17,179 nt of DNA from CAZHPR01 sp964534305 (GTDB lineage: Bacteria > Patescibacteriota > Minisyncoccia > Phycocordibacterales > WO2-35-19), in NCBI GenBank assembly GCA_964534305.1, contig CAZHPR010000013.1, positions 1-17,179 of the forward strand, written 5' to 3'. The notes beneath the pieces were generated by a model. The model was not told where the DNA came from, ran no database searches, and saw nothing but the letters and a program-made list of their open reading frames with translations. Position numbers and translations under genes: made by a program. This document shows, piece by piece, positions 1 through 5,999 of the stretch; the first letter of the stretch is position 1; every line of letters starts with the position of its first letter.

Positions 1-2
1 CA

Positions 3-293
3 ACGCTTAACTTCGACGGAGCCACCTACGACCCCGCGCTTGACCGGGAGCGCCTTGCGAGCCAGCTTGACCGCGTGCGCTATCTGCTGCTGACGAACCG
101 CGGCGAATGGTTCACGCTGGAGGTAGACGCAGTTAACCTGCCACCAGAGGAGCAGCGGATGCACGAGCGCAGGTTGATAAATCAAAGTCGCGTTGTGCAA
201 GCCATCGCTCGCGCCAGGACGCCACGCAAGATTGAAGGGCATCGGACAGGAGCGCAAAGCGGAGGAATGGAGAGTATTGGAGAGGAAAAATGA
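3..293 (+). CDS. small phage protein, N-terminus outside window (partial)
   Basis: The frame is open from the window edge, so the gene is 5'-truncated. The first visible residues (LNFDGATYDPALDRERLASQ) resemble the start of a phage protein family that I recall as continuing into a winged-helix region, usually reading DG-TY-P-LD-ERL-QL. The true start is therefore probably just upstream; an internal GTG lies at 75. After EWFTLEV the C-terminal half no longer matches the pattern I expect and ends in an unusual Gly/Ser/Glu-rich tail, so it is divergent or frameshifted. It overlaps the next gene by 4 nt (ATGA). A DNA-binding role is inferred from the family shape only. Confidence 0.6.
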   Translation, partial: TLNFDGATYDPALDRERLASQLDRVRYLLLTNRGEWFTLEVDAVNLPPEEQRMHERRLINQSRVVQAIARARTPRKIEGHRTGAQSGGMESIGEEK

Positions 294-496
294 GGCAAAC
301 GCTACGCAACAAGCTCATCGCCACCATCGGAGAGCGCCCCGTGTGGTTTAAGGAAATCGTGCGGCGCTGCGGCTCGCGGAAGCTCGACCGCGCAAACCGC
401 ATCCATGCGGTGCTGTGGGAACTGAAGGCGCTGGAGCGGCGGAGAATCGTGACGAGGATACAGGGAAGCCGTTGGATGTGTGGGGATGGCTTATGA
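290..496 (+). CDS. small winged-helix-like protein, unknown function
   Basis: 68 aa, very basic (many Arg/Lys). It reads as short helices followed by a wing-like strand pair: residues 1-20 (LRNKLIATIGERPVWFKEIV), a second helix around 34-50 (ANRIHAVLWELKALER), then RRIVTRIQGSRW. That order is typical of small phage winged-helix DNA-binding proteins, but there is no diagnostic motif. The start is set by the ATGA overlap with the preceding gene and by the GGAGAGGAAAA purine tract before it. It overlaps the following nuclease-like gene by 4 nt, suggesting translational coupling. Confidence 0.65.
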   Translation: MRQTLRNKLIATIGERPVWFKEIVRRCGSRKLDRANRIHAVLWELKALERRRIVTRIQGSRWMCGDGL

Positions 497-819
497 GCCG
501 CAGCCAGCGCAACAAGGGACGGCGGGGGCAAACGGAGTTTGCCTCCGTGCTCACCACGCGCGGCTGGAACGTGATCCCCATAACGGCGGGCGCATCGGCT
601 GAGGACATCGTAGCCGGGTCACCAGATGGAAAGCATTACAGCGTCGAGGTGAAGTGGCACAAACTCATCGACGTGCCTCGATTCGAGCGGCAAGCGCGGG
701 AGCAGGCGGCGCGGCGCAAAATGCCGTGGATGCTGGCGTGCCGCTTGCAGGGATACGCGGGCACATGGCTGGTCATTCGGGCCGATGAGGCCCCGGTGAT
801 ATGGAGGGAGGAGATATGA
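493..819 (+). CDS. small PD-(D/E)XK nuclease-like protein
   Basis: 108 aa from the ATG at 493, chosen over an upstream in-frame GTG because it forms an ATGA overlap with the previous stop. The N-terminus SQRNKGRRGQTEFASVL fits the first helix of small phage Holliday-junction-resolvase/VRR-type nucleases. An acidic residue follows in GASAEDIVAGSPDG, then the E-x-K motif in YSVEVKWHK, then a basic helix (RFERQAREQAARRK) and a strand PWMLACRL. This order (E, D, ExK, helix) is the PD-(D/E)XK core, which cleaves DNA with Mg2+. The substrate (junction, nick or duplex) cannot be read from the sequence. A larger PD-(D/E)XK-like protein lies at 5996-6781. Confidence 0.75.
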   Translation: MSRSQRNKGRRGQTEFASVLTTRGWNVIPITAGASAEDIVAGSPDGKHYSVEVKWHKLIDVPRFERQAREQAARRKMPWMLACRLQGYAGTWLVIRADEAPVIWREEI

Positions 820-1028
820 CGTTAGGCGAAATGCAGGTCGAGGCAAAAAAGCACGAGTGGGACAAGGAGCGGTTGCCGGACTTGGCCGGGCCTACCTACC
901 ATGAAGCACACGAGGAGTGGGTAAATCGAGCAATCATGGAGCGGCTGATCGAGATCGCAGATTTCGCGAACCACAATAACATGAGCCTCGACGTGATCGC
1001 CGGGAAGCTTTCGAAGGTGATGCGATGA
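816..1028 (+). CDS. hypothetical protein, 70 aa
   Basis: Begins at the ATG in the ATGA overlap with the nuclease-like gene; a strong GGAGGGAGG tract lies just upstream (803-812). The product is acidic to neutral and largely helical (EMQVEAKKHEWDKERLPDL; HEEWVNRAIMERLIEIADFA; LDVIAGKLSKVMR), with no Cys pairs, signal or membrane segment. I do not recognise the family. It ends in a 4-nt overlap with the next gene, so it is co-translated with its neighbours. Confidence 0.6.
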   Translation: MTLGEMQVEAKKHEWDKERLPDLAGPTYHEAHEEWVNRAIMERLIEIADFANHNNMSLDVIAGKLSKVMR

Positions 1029-1306
1029 CCCGCGAGCAGATTGATGCCATCGAGCAGTTGTACATCGAGAGCGATAGCCTCGACGCCAGAAGCTACAGCA
1101 TCCGCGAGCTTATCGCCGCCGCCCGCCGCGCCGTGGAGTTGGAGGAAGCGCTGGAGTATGCGGCGAGCGAAAATGTGATGGTTTACAGACAAGGCGATGG
1201 TCGTTATTGCGCCGTGTATTACCACCAAGCAAGCGAAACCGTTTTGTATGGTGCAACGCCACTGGAGGCGATTCAGGCGGCAAGGAGGGCACCCGATGCC
1301 AAGTGA
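1025..1306 (+). CDS. hypothetical phage protein, 93 aa
   Basis: The N-terminal half is helical (REQIDAIEQLYIESDSLDAR; IRELIAAARRAVELEEALEYAA). The C-terminal half has a short beta-hairpin-like stretch (NVMVYRQGDGRYCAVYYHQ) followed by VLYGATPLEAIQAARRA. The latter resembles the 'GATPLEAI-AAR' ending of many small phage and prophage proteins, for which I know no function. It is coupled to the previous gene by ATGA and overlaps the next by 11 nt, so the next gene's ribosome-binding site (AAGGAGGG, 1282-1289) lies inside this coding sequence. Confidence 0.65.
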   Translation: MTREQIDAIEQLYIESDSLDARSYSIRELIAAARRAVELEEALEYAASENVMVYRQGDGRYCAVYYHQASETVLYGATPLEAIQAARRAPDAK

Positions 1307-1535
1307 ATGGGCTTACGAAATCGCCAGAGAGCAACGCCGCGACGTGGAAACCATGGCCACCAACCTCGACGCCGCCCGCGCTCGCGGCAGGCGCGAAGGG
1401 CTGGAGGAAGCGGCGAAGATCGCGGCAGAGGCGTGCGACGTGATCGCGAACGGAATGTACTACGATTCGTGCCGCCCGCGAACATTCGCTGACGTTGCCG
1501 CCGAGATCCGCGCACGGATCGAGGAGCAGGCATGA
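1296..1535 (+). CDS. small helical phage protein, 79 aa (G-x-x-x-G-L-x-E-A-A type)
   Basis: The start at 1296 is chosen because AAGGAGGG lies 6 nt upstream; a longer in-frame extension to 1197 would overlap the previous gene heavily. Central motif GRREGLEEAAKIAAEACDVIA, then AEIRARIEEQA at the end. The same layout (G-R-x-x-G-L-x-E-A-A, then a loop and an A-x-x-x-R-x-x helix) is seen in the protein encoded at 9236-9508, so the two are probably paralogous in a common phage small-protein family of unknown role. The tail EEQA is encoded by the next gene's Shine-Dalgarno (GAGGAGCAGGCATGA). Confidence 0.65.
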   Translation: MPSEWAYEIAREQRRDVETMATNLDAARARGRREGLEEAAKIAAEACDVIANGMYYDSCRPRTFADVAAEIRARIEEQA

Positions 1536-2041
1536 TTAACGCTCGATTTGTCTACATGCCGCGTCCTGCAAAGGGCCTACTTTTCCTGCGAAGCCCATTC
1601 CGGGCCACCTACGGGAAGACGCTAAAGGATCTGGAGCGCGAACTTGACCACTTGGACGCTCACGCGATCACCATTCAAGCGGGGTTTCCGAGTGAGAAGA
1701 TTCGTAACGATGGCTGGCCATATTCAAGCGCGCGTCCAGAACATCCCGGTGTGGTCCTGCAGTGGCAGAAGGGGAAGGACGTTTTCACGTTCCGAAGCGT
1801 CAAGTTTGCCACCTTCGAGGAAAACTTGCGTGCAATCGCACTTACTATGGACGCGCTTCGCCGGGTTGATCGCTACGGTGTAGTTGAAGGTGAGCAATAT
1901 CAAGGATTCAAGCAAATCGCTGCTCCTGCCGCCGATTCGCGTCTTGAAAAACTAGTTCGGCTTCGCGATAACGCTGCTACCAAAGGTGAGCGGCAAGCCG
2001 CGCAGTCTGCCATCGATCGCTTGCGACAGGAGCAGGCATGA
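1532..2041 (+). CDS. hypothetical protein resembling the N-terminal part of J-domain-associated proteins
   Basis: 169 aa. Residues 20-130 read as an alpha/beta domain: FRATYGKTLKDLERELDHL, a HPGVVLQWQKGKDVFTF strand, then ENLRAIALTMDALRRVDRYGVVEGEQYQGF. The last motif (LDALRRVDRYG--GEQY-G) is one I associate with the region preceding the J domain in some actinobacterial and phage DnaJ-like proteins. Here no HPD J-domain follows. Instead there is a short helical hairpin (LEKLVRLRDNAATKGERQAA), reminiscent of a DUF2786-like repeat. A chaperone role cannot be claimed. It is coupled by ATGA at both ends. Confidence 0.6.
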   Translation: MINARFVYMPRPAKGLLFLRSPFRATYGKTLKDLERELDHLDAHAITIQAGFPSEKIRNDGWPYSSARPEHPGVVLQWQKGKDVFTFRSVKFATFEENLRAIALTMDALRRVDRYGVVEGEQYQGFKQIAAPAADSRLEKLVRLRDNAATKGERQAAQSAIDRLRQEQA

Positions 2042-2346
2042 TGCGCATTCCTCGAAAGGCACCCTTCATCTACATCCGCTGGAGCGACGGCGCAAGCGTG
2101 CTCCTGACGGCCAAGAAGGACATCACGCAGGTGTGTGTCCGCGCCCACGAAGAAGCGCATGAACGCTTTTCGCACAATTACATGTCCTGGGATGCGCCGC
2201 GCACGGTGTCACGCGGCAAAATTTCAAAGCTCAAGATCGGCTGGGACGACATGTGCTCGGAGTGGGTGCTCGCGCCACCGATGGACAAACAGCTTACCGA
2301 GTTTTTCATGTGGTGCCAAAAGCAGTTACAGGAGCCGACATCATGA
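2038..2346 (+). CDS. hypothetical protein, 102 aa
   Basis: Two adjacent ATGs (2038 and 2041); the first forms the ATGA overlap and follows ACAGGAGCAGG. The sequence is mixed alpha/beta: basic N-terminus (MMRIPRKAPFIYIRW), HEEAHERFSHNY in the middle, then WDDMCSEWVLAPPMDKQLTEFFMWCQKQL. His and Trp are frequent, but there is no recognisable catalytic motif, signal peptide or membrane segment. It lies immediately upstream of and overlaps the tyrosine recombinase by 4 nt, so the two are translationally coupled. An accessory role in recombination (excisionase, directionality factor) is possible but unsupported by sequence. Confidence 0.6.
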   Translation: MMRIPRKAPFIYIRWSDGASVLLTAKKDITQVCVRAHEEAHERFSHNYMSWDAPRTVSRGKISKLKIGWDDMCSEWVLAPPMDKQLTEFFMWCQKQLQEPTS

Positions 2347-3542
2347 GCCGCGCCGCCGCCCGTTGCTACGATATCCATGCGCTACTGCGCAAGGGAGAGG
2401 TAGCAGACATGGGACGCATTAAAGGCGACCAGCGGGGCTCGCTGGTACGCATCGGGCGCAAGTATTACGGGCGCTTCAGCAAGTGGGTGGTGGTAGGCAA
2501 TCAGGCCGAGTGGAAGGCCGTCAAGGAGCCGCTGTGCGCCACCAGTGAAGGCAAGGCGCGGGCGATCGAGTTGCTGAACGCGCGGGTAGCCGAAGCAAAC
2601 GGGCCGGCCGCTGTACTGCTCGGCAACGCCACCGTGAAGCAGTTCATCGAAACGAAGTTCCAGCCGGAGCACATCGACCGCAAGAAAGCATCCGGGCGAG
2701 ACCACTACGAGTGGGCGCTGTTCCATATCTTGCCAGCGCTGGGGGATTTCCGGCTAACGCAGGTTTCGCAAGGCATCCTCCAGGGATTCGTTGATGCCAA
2801 GGTGGAGGCGGGGCTGTCTCCCCAATCCGTGCGGCATTTGCGGAACGCGTTATCAGCGATCTGGAAACACGCGCTGAAAACGGGTTGCTATCGTGGCACG
2901 CCGCCGACGCAGTACCTCACGACGCCCACGGTGCCATCGGTGACGACGCGGATGGCATTGACAGCGGTGCATGCGCGGGCGCTGCTCGCTCAAATGCGCG
3001 AGCCTTACCGCACGCTGGCGTTGGTGGTGATGTCGTGCGGGCTGCGCATCGGTGAAGCGCTTGCGCTCGACTGGGAGCATGTGGACTTGGATCGCCGAGT
3101 AGTGCGCATCCGGCGCAACTTCACGCACGGCGAATTCGGCACGTTGAAGACGCTGCGCTCTGTGAGGGATTTGCCGCTCAGCGAAGAGGCGGCGCTGGCA
3201 CTGGAGGCGATGGAATCGCGGCATGTGCAGTACCCCGGCGCCTGGCTGGTGTTTCGGAATCGGTACGGCCAGCCGCTCGACGCGCACAACATAGCGGCGC
3301 GGGAACTGAAGCCCGCATGTCGGCTTGCCGGGGTTCCGGTGATCGGCTGGCATGTTTTGAGGCATACGGCGATCACTCTGATTCAGCAGGCGGGGGCGAC
3401 GGGGATTGAGGCGCAGCGATTTGCGGGACACGCGAGCGATGCGATGCGGGAGCGCTACACGCACGCCGAAGTGGATCGGCTGCGGGCGAGTGTGGATGCG
3501 GTGCGGTTGGTGGAGGAGCAGGGGAAAGGGAGGTTGATGTAG
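2343..3542 (+). CDS. int: tyrosine recombinase / phage integrase (complete)
   Basis: 399 aa with all catalytic residues of the lambda-Int family: R235 in CGLRIGEALAL, K269 in TLKT, H337 and R340 in WHVLRHT, H363 in AGH, and nucleophile Y372 in RYTH. Residues 30-60 form an N-terminal beta-rich arm-type DNA-binding stretch (GSLVRIGRKYYGRFSKW). Residues 95-190 form a SAM-like core-binding domain (KQFIETKF... LSPQSVRHLRNALSAIWKHA). Such enzymes catalyse site-specific integration and excision between att sites. The start at 2343 overlaps the upstream stop (ATGA, GGAG at 2331); ATG 2409, preceded by GGGAGAGG, is a strong alternative that removes 22 residues. Its position deep in an operon, not at an element end, is unusual. 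Confidence 0.93.
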   Translation: MSRAAARCYDIHALLRKGEVADMGRIKGDQRGSLVRIGRKYYGRFSKWVVVGNQAEWKAVKEPLCATSEGKARAIELLNARVAEANGPAAVLLGNATVKQFIETKFQPEHIDRKKASGRDHYEWALFHILPALGDFRLTQVSQGILQGFVDAKVEAGLSPQSVRHLRNALSAIWKHALKTGCYRGTPPTQYLTTPTVPSVTTRMALTAVHARALLAQMREPYRTLALVVMSCGLRIGEALALDWEHVDLDRRVVRIRRNFTHGEFGTLKTLRSVRDLPLSEEAALALEAMESRHVQYPGAWLVFRNRYGQPLDAHNIAARELKPACRLAGVPVIGWHVLRHTAITLIQQAGATGIEAQRFAGHASDAMRERYTHAEVDRLRASVDAVRLVEEQGKGRLM

Positions 3543-3545
3543 GCG

Positions 3546-4070
3546 ATGAACATGGCGACCGAGACAGTTGACGTTTTAAAACTCGTAAACGAAGCCCGCA
3601 CGATTCTAGCGAGCGATGACGAGTATGAAGCCCGCGAGTTCATTATAAGAACTGGGCTGTACAAGATCCATGACTATGCCTCGATGGGCTACCGTCCGGT
3701 AGGGACATACCCATGCGGATCGAAACGCATCAAAGACACGCCGAAGTCGCTCTACCGGGTGCTTTTTCTTTTCAGGCCTTCGGCCATTTCGTTCGGCGAC
3801 ATGTACAAGACTACATTGTTAACGTTGGCGTCCCCGGACTATTCCCTTGTCGCCGAAATCGATCTGTTCAAGTACGAGTTGGGCGTATATTTTCAAGCCT
3901 CTCGTGAACACGTTAGCGACACTCGACAGCACGCTGTCCAGGGCGGAGCGCCAGGCACGGATAACGGAATCGAAATGCAGAGCGAGACGGCCAAGGCGTG
4001 GTGCAGTTTTCTGGTGGATCTAATTCAGCGCAAGTGGATGGTTTACGACGGTAACGACTTTGAGGTGTAG
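3546..4070 (+). CDS. hypothetical protein, low-G+C gene
   Basis: 174 aa, starting 3 nt after the integrase stop. No family recognised. The N-terminal 25 residues are helical (DVLKLVNEARTILAS). The middle is alpha/beta with many aromatic residues (YRVLFLFRPSAISFGDMY; YSLVAEIDLFKYELGVYF). The C-terminus is helical (AKAWCSFLVDLIQRKWMVY). There is no signal peptide or membrane segment. Base composition differs sharply from its neighbours: 183 of 360 bases (51%) are G/C in 3541-3900 against roughly 70% in the adjacent integrase, suggesting a separately acquired cargo (moron-like) gene. Weakly held alternative: defence or anti-defence cargo, from position next to the integrase only. Confidence 0.65.
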   Translation: MNMATETVDVLKLVNEARTILASDDEYEAREFIIRTGLYKIHDYASMGYRPVGTYPCGSKRIKDTPKSLYRVLFLFRPSAISFGDMYKTTLLTLASPDYSLVAEIDLFKYELGVYFQASREHVSDTRQHAVQGGAPGTDNGIEMQSETAKAWCSFLVDLIQRKWMVYDGNDFEV

Positions 4071-4077
4071 TTTTTCC

Positions 4078-4427
4078 ATGCCAAAAAACTGCCAAACCAA
4101 GCCCGATGAAAACGAACAACCACAATTCATGGAGGCTACCGAGCCGCTCGCAGCCATCCTCCTGCGCACCATTGCCGNNNNNNNNNNNNNNNNNNNNNNN
4201 NNNNNNNNNNNNNNNNNNNNNNNNNNNNNNNNNNNNNNNNNNNNNNNNNNNNNNNNNNNNNNNNNNNNNNNNNNNNNCAATTCATGGAGGCTACCGAGCC
4301 GCTCGCAGCCATCCTCCTGCGCACCATTGCCGCCGAGGCCAAGCGCACAGGCTCGTGGCACGTGCCGCCCGATTTACAAGAGCGCATCGTAGCGTGGGTG
4401 GCGGAGCGAGACGGAGGTGCGGCATGA
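4078..4427 (+). CDS. small paralogous protein, interrupted by an assembly gap
   Basis: The gene runs into the N run after TEPLAAILLRTIA and resumes on the other side. The 55 nt before the gap are repeated exactly after it. Collapsing that duplicate and the Ns (155 nt) gives one intact 64-aa protein ending WVAERDGGAA, with reading frame preserved. The C-terminal 43 residues (AAILLR-IA-EA-RTGSWHVPPDLQ-R) closely match the product of 5742-5999, so the two are paralogues with different N-termini. The function is unknown. The end encodes a GGAGGTGC Shine-Dalgarno as DGGA and overlaps the next gene by 4 nt. Confidence 0.7.
4123..4332. repeat. 55-nt exact direct repeat flanking the gap (likely assembly artefact)
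   Basis: Copies lie at 4123-4177 and 4278-4332, identical over all 55 positions, beginning CAATTCATGGAGG and ending CACCATTGCCG. Each copy directly abuts the N run. 55 is a default k-mer of a common de Bruijn assembler, so this looks like two graph edges sharing one k-mer that were scaffolded without merging. A genuine tandem repeat of the gene is a less likely alternative. Confidence 0.85.
4178..4277. other. assembly gap of exactly 100 N
   Basis: The run is exactly 100 N, a conventional scaffolding placeholder, not a measured length. The 55 nt on its left (4123-4177) recur exactly on its right (4278-4332), so the two contigs probably overlap and no sequence is missing. Confidence 0.95.
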
Positions 4428-4615
4428 CGTGGAATGAACCGCCGCGATGTCCGGGCTGTTTTCGCCTCTGCCCTGTCGGCATCATGAGCCTTGCGGTTAC
4501 CTGCAAATGCGGGATGTACTGGGTAGACGTGAAGCCGCATGAGGGCTGGTACTACAGCCGCGAATCGTATGAATCCGGTAATCCTCCGTTTACGACAGAG
4601 AGAGGTGCGCGATGA
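4424..4615 (+). CDS. small zinc-ribbon-like protein, 63 aa
   Basis: Starts in the ATGA overlap after GGAGGTGCGGC. Cys pairs C9-x2-C12, C16, and C27-x-C29 (RCPGCFRLCPVGIMS then TCKCGMYW) suggest a single zinc ribbon in the N-terminal half. The remainder is aromatic and polar (WVDVKPHEGWYYSRESYE). Proteins of this size and shape are common in phage early operons. They may bind DNA, RNA or a host protein, but nothing here says which. It ends in RGAR, encoded by the next gene's AGAGGTGCGC ribosome-binding cassette. Confidence 0.65.
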   Translation: MTWNEPPRCPGCFRLCPVGIMSLAVTCKCGMYWVDVKPHEGWYYSRESYESGNPPFTTERGAR

Positions 4616-4998
4616 ACCGCGAAGATCGATGCCGCTTGGCAAATCTCGCTATCGGGCATCTAAAAGCCAAGCCCTTTTTCCTGCTTAAAGACAATTCGCT
4701 CTGGCTGGAATGGGTAGGCTCCGACAAAGAGGGGAGGCCCATCTGGCGGTCCCGCAAGGTGCGCATCTGCGGCTCCCACTTCGACTTTCACAACCGCCAA
4801 CCGTGGGGCGGCAACCAAGGCGCGGCGCTGGTGTACCTGGCGCGGTGGATTCGCACGGGGAAGATGGTGCTCACATTGGAGAATTGGGAGCGCTGGTGCG
4901 GGCCACCTGTGCAGCTTGGGAATGAGGCGTTTTTGCTGGCGATTAAGGAACACGTTTACGGCGTTGCTCCCACCCCCGGCGCGGGAGGTGCGGCGTGA
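4612..4998 (+). CDS. hypothetical protein, 128 aa
   Basis: Coupled by ATGA to the zinc-ribbon-like gene. Basic and Trp-rich: LKAKPFFLLKDNSLWLEW, PIWRSRKVRICG, then SHFDFHNRQPWGGNQGAALVYLARWIRTG and ENWERWCGPP. The first half reads as beta strands, the second as helices. There is no signal peptide, membrane span or known catalytic motif, and I do not recognise a family. The C-terminal PTPGAGGAA is low-complexity and carries the following gene's Shine-Dalgarno (GGGAGGTG), so the tail is probably not functional. Confidence 0.6.
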   Translation: MNREDRCRLANLAIGHLKAKPFFLLKDNSLWLEWVGSDKEGRPIWRSRKVRICGSHFDFHNRQPWGGNQGAALVYLARWIRTGKMVLTLENWERWCGPPVQLGNEAFLLAIKEHVYGVAPTPGAGGAA

Positions 4999-5339
4999 CA
5001 CTGACACCACGGCTCCTGGAGATCCTGCAGCACGCACTTGGCATGGACAAATACGGCCAGCGGGAGCGCGGCAGCGACCGCAACCACTTCTGCGCTGGCG
5101 GTGACGACGTGGCCGATTGCGCCGAACTGGTAGCCCTTGGATACATGCGCTCGTTCCGGCGCTCTTGGCTTCCATACTTCAACTGCATTGTGACGCCGGA
5201 AGGCATGGAGGCCGTGCGGCGGGAAAGCCCCGCGCCGCCGAAGCTGACGCGCTCACAGAAGCGTTATCAGGCGTTCCTGAATGCGGACCTGGGGTACAGT
5301 TTTGGCGAGTACCTGCGGCACTACGGAGGTGCTCGATGA
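4995..5339 (+). CDS. conserved phage-type hypothetical protein, 114 aa
   Basis: GTG start in a GTGA overlap, preceded by GGGAGGTGCGGC. The N-terminus LTPRLLEILQHALGMDKYGQ, then RNHFCAGGDDVADCAELVALGYM, then VTPEGMEAVRRESP and KLTRSQKRYQAFL, match a layout I recall from many prophage proteins of unknown function. The first helix, the turn, the 'L---G-M' segment and 'VT--G--AV' resemble a winged-helix fold, so DNA binding is plausible. Residues E/D in GGDDVADC are well placed but not diagnostic. Ends in YGGAR, from the next cassette. Confidence 0.65.
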   Translation: MTLTPRLLEILQHALGMDKYGQRERGSDRNHFCAGGDDVADCAELVALGYMRSFRRSWLPYFNCIVTPEGMEAVRRESPAPPKLTRSQKRYQAFLNADLGYSFGEYLRHYGGAR

Positions 5340-5569
5340 GACTCGAAGAAACATCGGAAATTGGTCACCGCGTGGTTCTCGTGTGCGACACCAACCGCAA
5401 GGGCCACATTTACACATCGGCTGATGTCACGATGTCCACGCGCGACCTATGCAACGACTTTCTATACCTCATCGGCTGGCGGCTGTACCGCGGAAAGCAA
5501 CTGTGCCCTGAGTGCGCCGCCAGGGTTGCTACGCGGCTTGCTACGCGGCCCGCGGGAGGTGCGGCGTGA
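5336..5569 (+). CDS. degenerate zinc-ribbon-like protein, 77 aa
   Basis: ATGA-coupled. It has a C-terminal Cys pair C57-x2-C60 (LCPECAA) and an N-terminal single Cys (C17 in VLVCDTN) where a second Cys of a ribbon would be expected at residue 20; it is Asn. C39 is also present. The layout (strand, CDT-, helix of RDLCNDFLYLIGWRL, CPEC) matches the small phage ribbon proteins with a 'CD-C...LCPEC' pattern, here possibly with reduced metal binding. A short repeat, GCTACGCGGC, occurs twice near the 3' end (ATRLATRPAGGAA). Confidence 0.6.
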   Translation: MRLEETSEIGHRVVLVCDTNRKGHIYTSADVTMSTRDLCNDFLYLIGWRLYRGKQLCPECAARVATRLATRPAGGAA

Positions 5570-5745
5570 CCACGCGAATCATCCGAATTACCGAATGCGC
5601 CCAGTGCCCATTTCGATTCATGTATCACTACAGCACCAGGGGCGGATTTGAGCATGGGTGCCAATTGCATTCAATGCCGCCGCTGTGCCCACCTACGGGC
5701 ACGCCGGATTGGTGCCCGCTGGAAAAACTGGAGGAGGGAAAGTGA
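5566..5745 (+). CDS. small Cys-rich protein ending in WCPL motif, 59 aa
   Basis: GTG start in a GTGA overlap after GGGAGGTGCGGC. Cys at 11, 14, 32, 41 and 50, with ECAQCPF near the N-terminus and PDWCPLEKL near the end. The 'C-x2-CPF ... P-WCPL' pattern recurs in small phage proteins of unknown function, and the Cys spacing fits one zinc site. It overlaps the next gene at a GTGA (SD GGAGGGAAA). A longer reading from 5512 would overlap its neighbour by 58 nt and is rejected. Confidence 0.65.
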   Translation: MTTRIIRITECAQCPFRFMYHYSTRGGFEHGCQLHSMPPLCPPTGTPDWCPLEKLEEGK

Positions 5746-5999
5746 GTAAGCACTTGGCCGCGCGATGGTTCACCCTTGCTGATCGACTTTCTAATCTAGA
5801 GCCGCCATTTCGCGCGAAAAACATAGCTATCTGCCTCGCATCGGCTTATCGGCAAGGGTGGCGCGATGAGCCAATAGCCGCCATCCTTCTGCGCGCCATC
5901 GCGGGGGAAGCGGAGCGTACCGGATCGTGGCATGTGCCGCCAGACTTGCAGGATCGCGTGCGGGCGTGGGTGGCCGAGCGAGATGGAGGTGCGCGATGA
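5742..5999 (+). CDS. small helical protein, paralogue of the gene at 4078
   Basis: 85 aa from a GTG at 5742, chosen because it sits in a GTGA overlap with GGAGGG upstream. The N-terminal 40 residues (KHLAARWFTLADRLSNLE then FRAKNIAICLASAYRQGW) are helical and unique to this copy. Residues 43-85 (EPIAAILLRAIAGEAERTGS and onward to WVAERDGGAR) are nearly identical to the C-terminus of the gene at 4078. The shared part reads as helix, SWHVPPDL turn, helix. The function is unknown. The duplication implies exchange of N-terminal modules on a conserved 3' end that also carries the next ribosome-binding site. Confidence 0.7.
   Translation: MSKHLAARWFTLADRLSNLEPPFRAKNIAICLASAYRQGWRDEPIAAILLRAIAGEAERTGSWHVPPDLQDRVRAWVAERDGGAR

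Noticed and set aside
133..293. Frameshift in the first gene
   Set aside because: The C-terminal half does not match the remembered family, but another frame did not give a convincing continuation either, so divergence is as likely as a frameshift.
2853..3464. 203-codon minus-strand open frame
   Set aside because: It is antisense to the catalytic core of the integrase, and its Arg/His/Pro-rich product is typical of chance frames in G+C-rich DNA.
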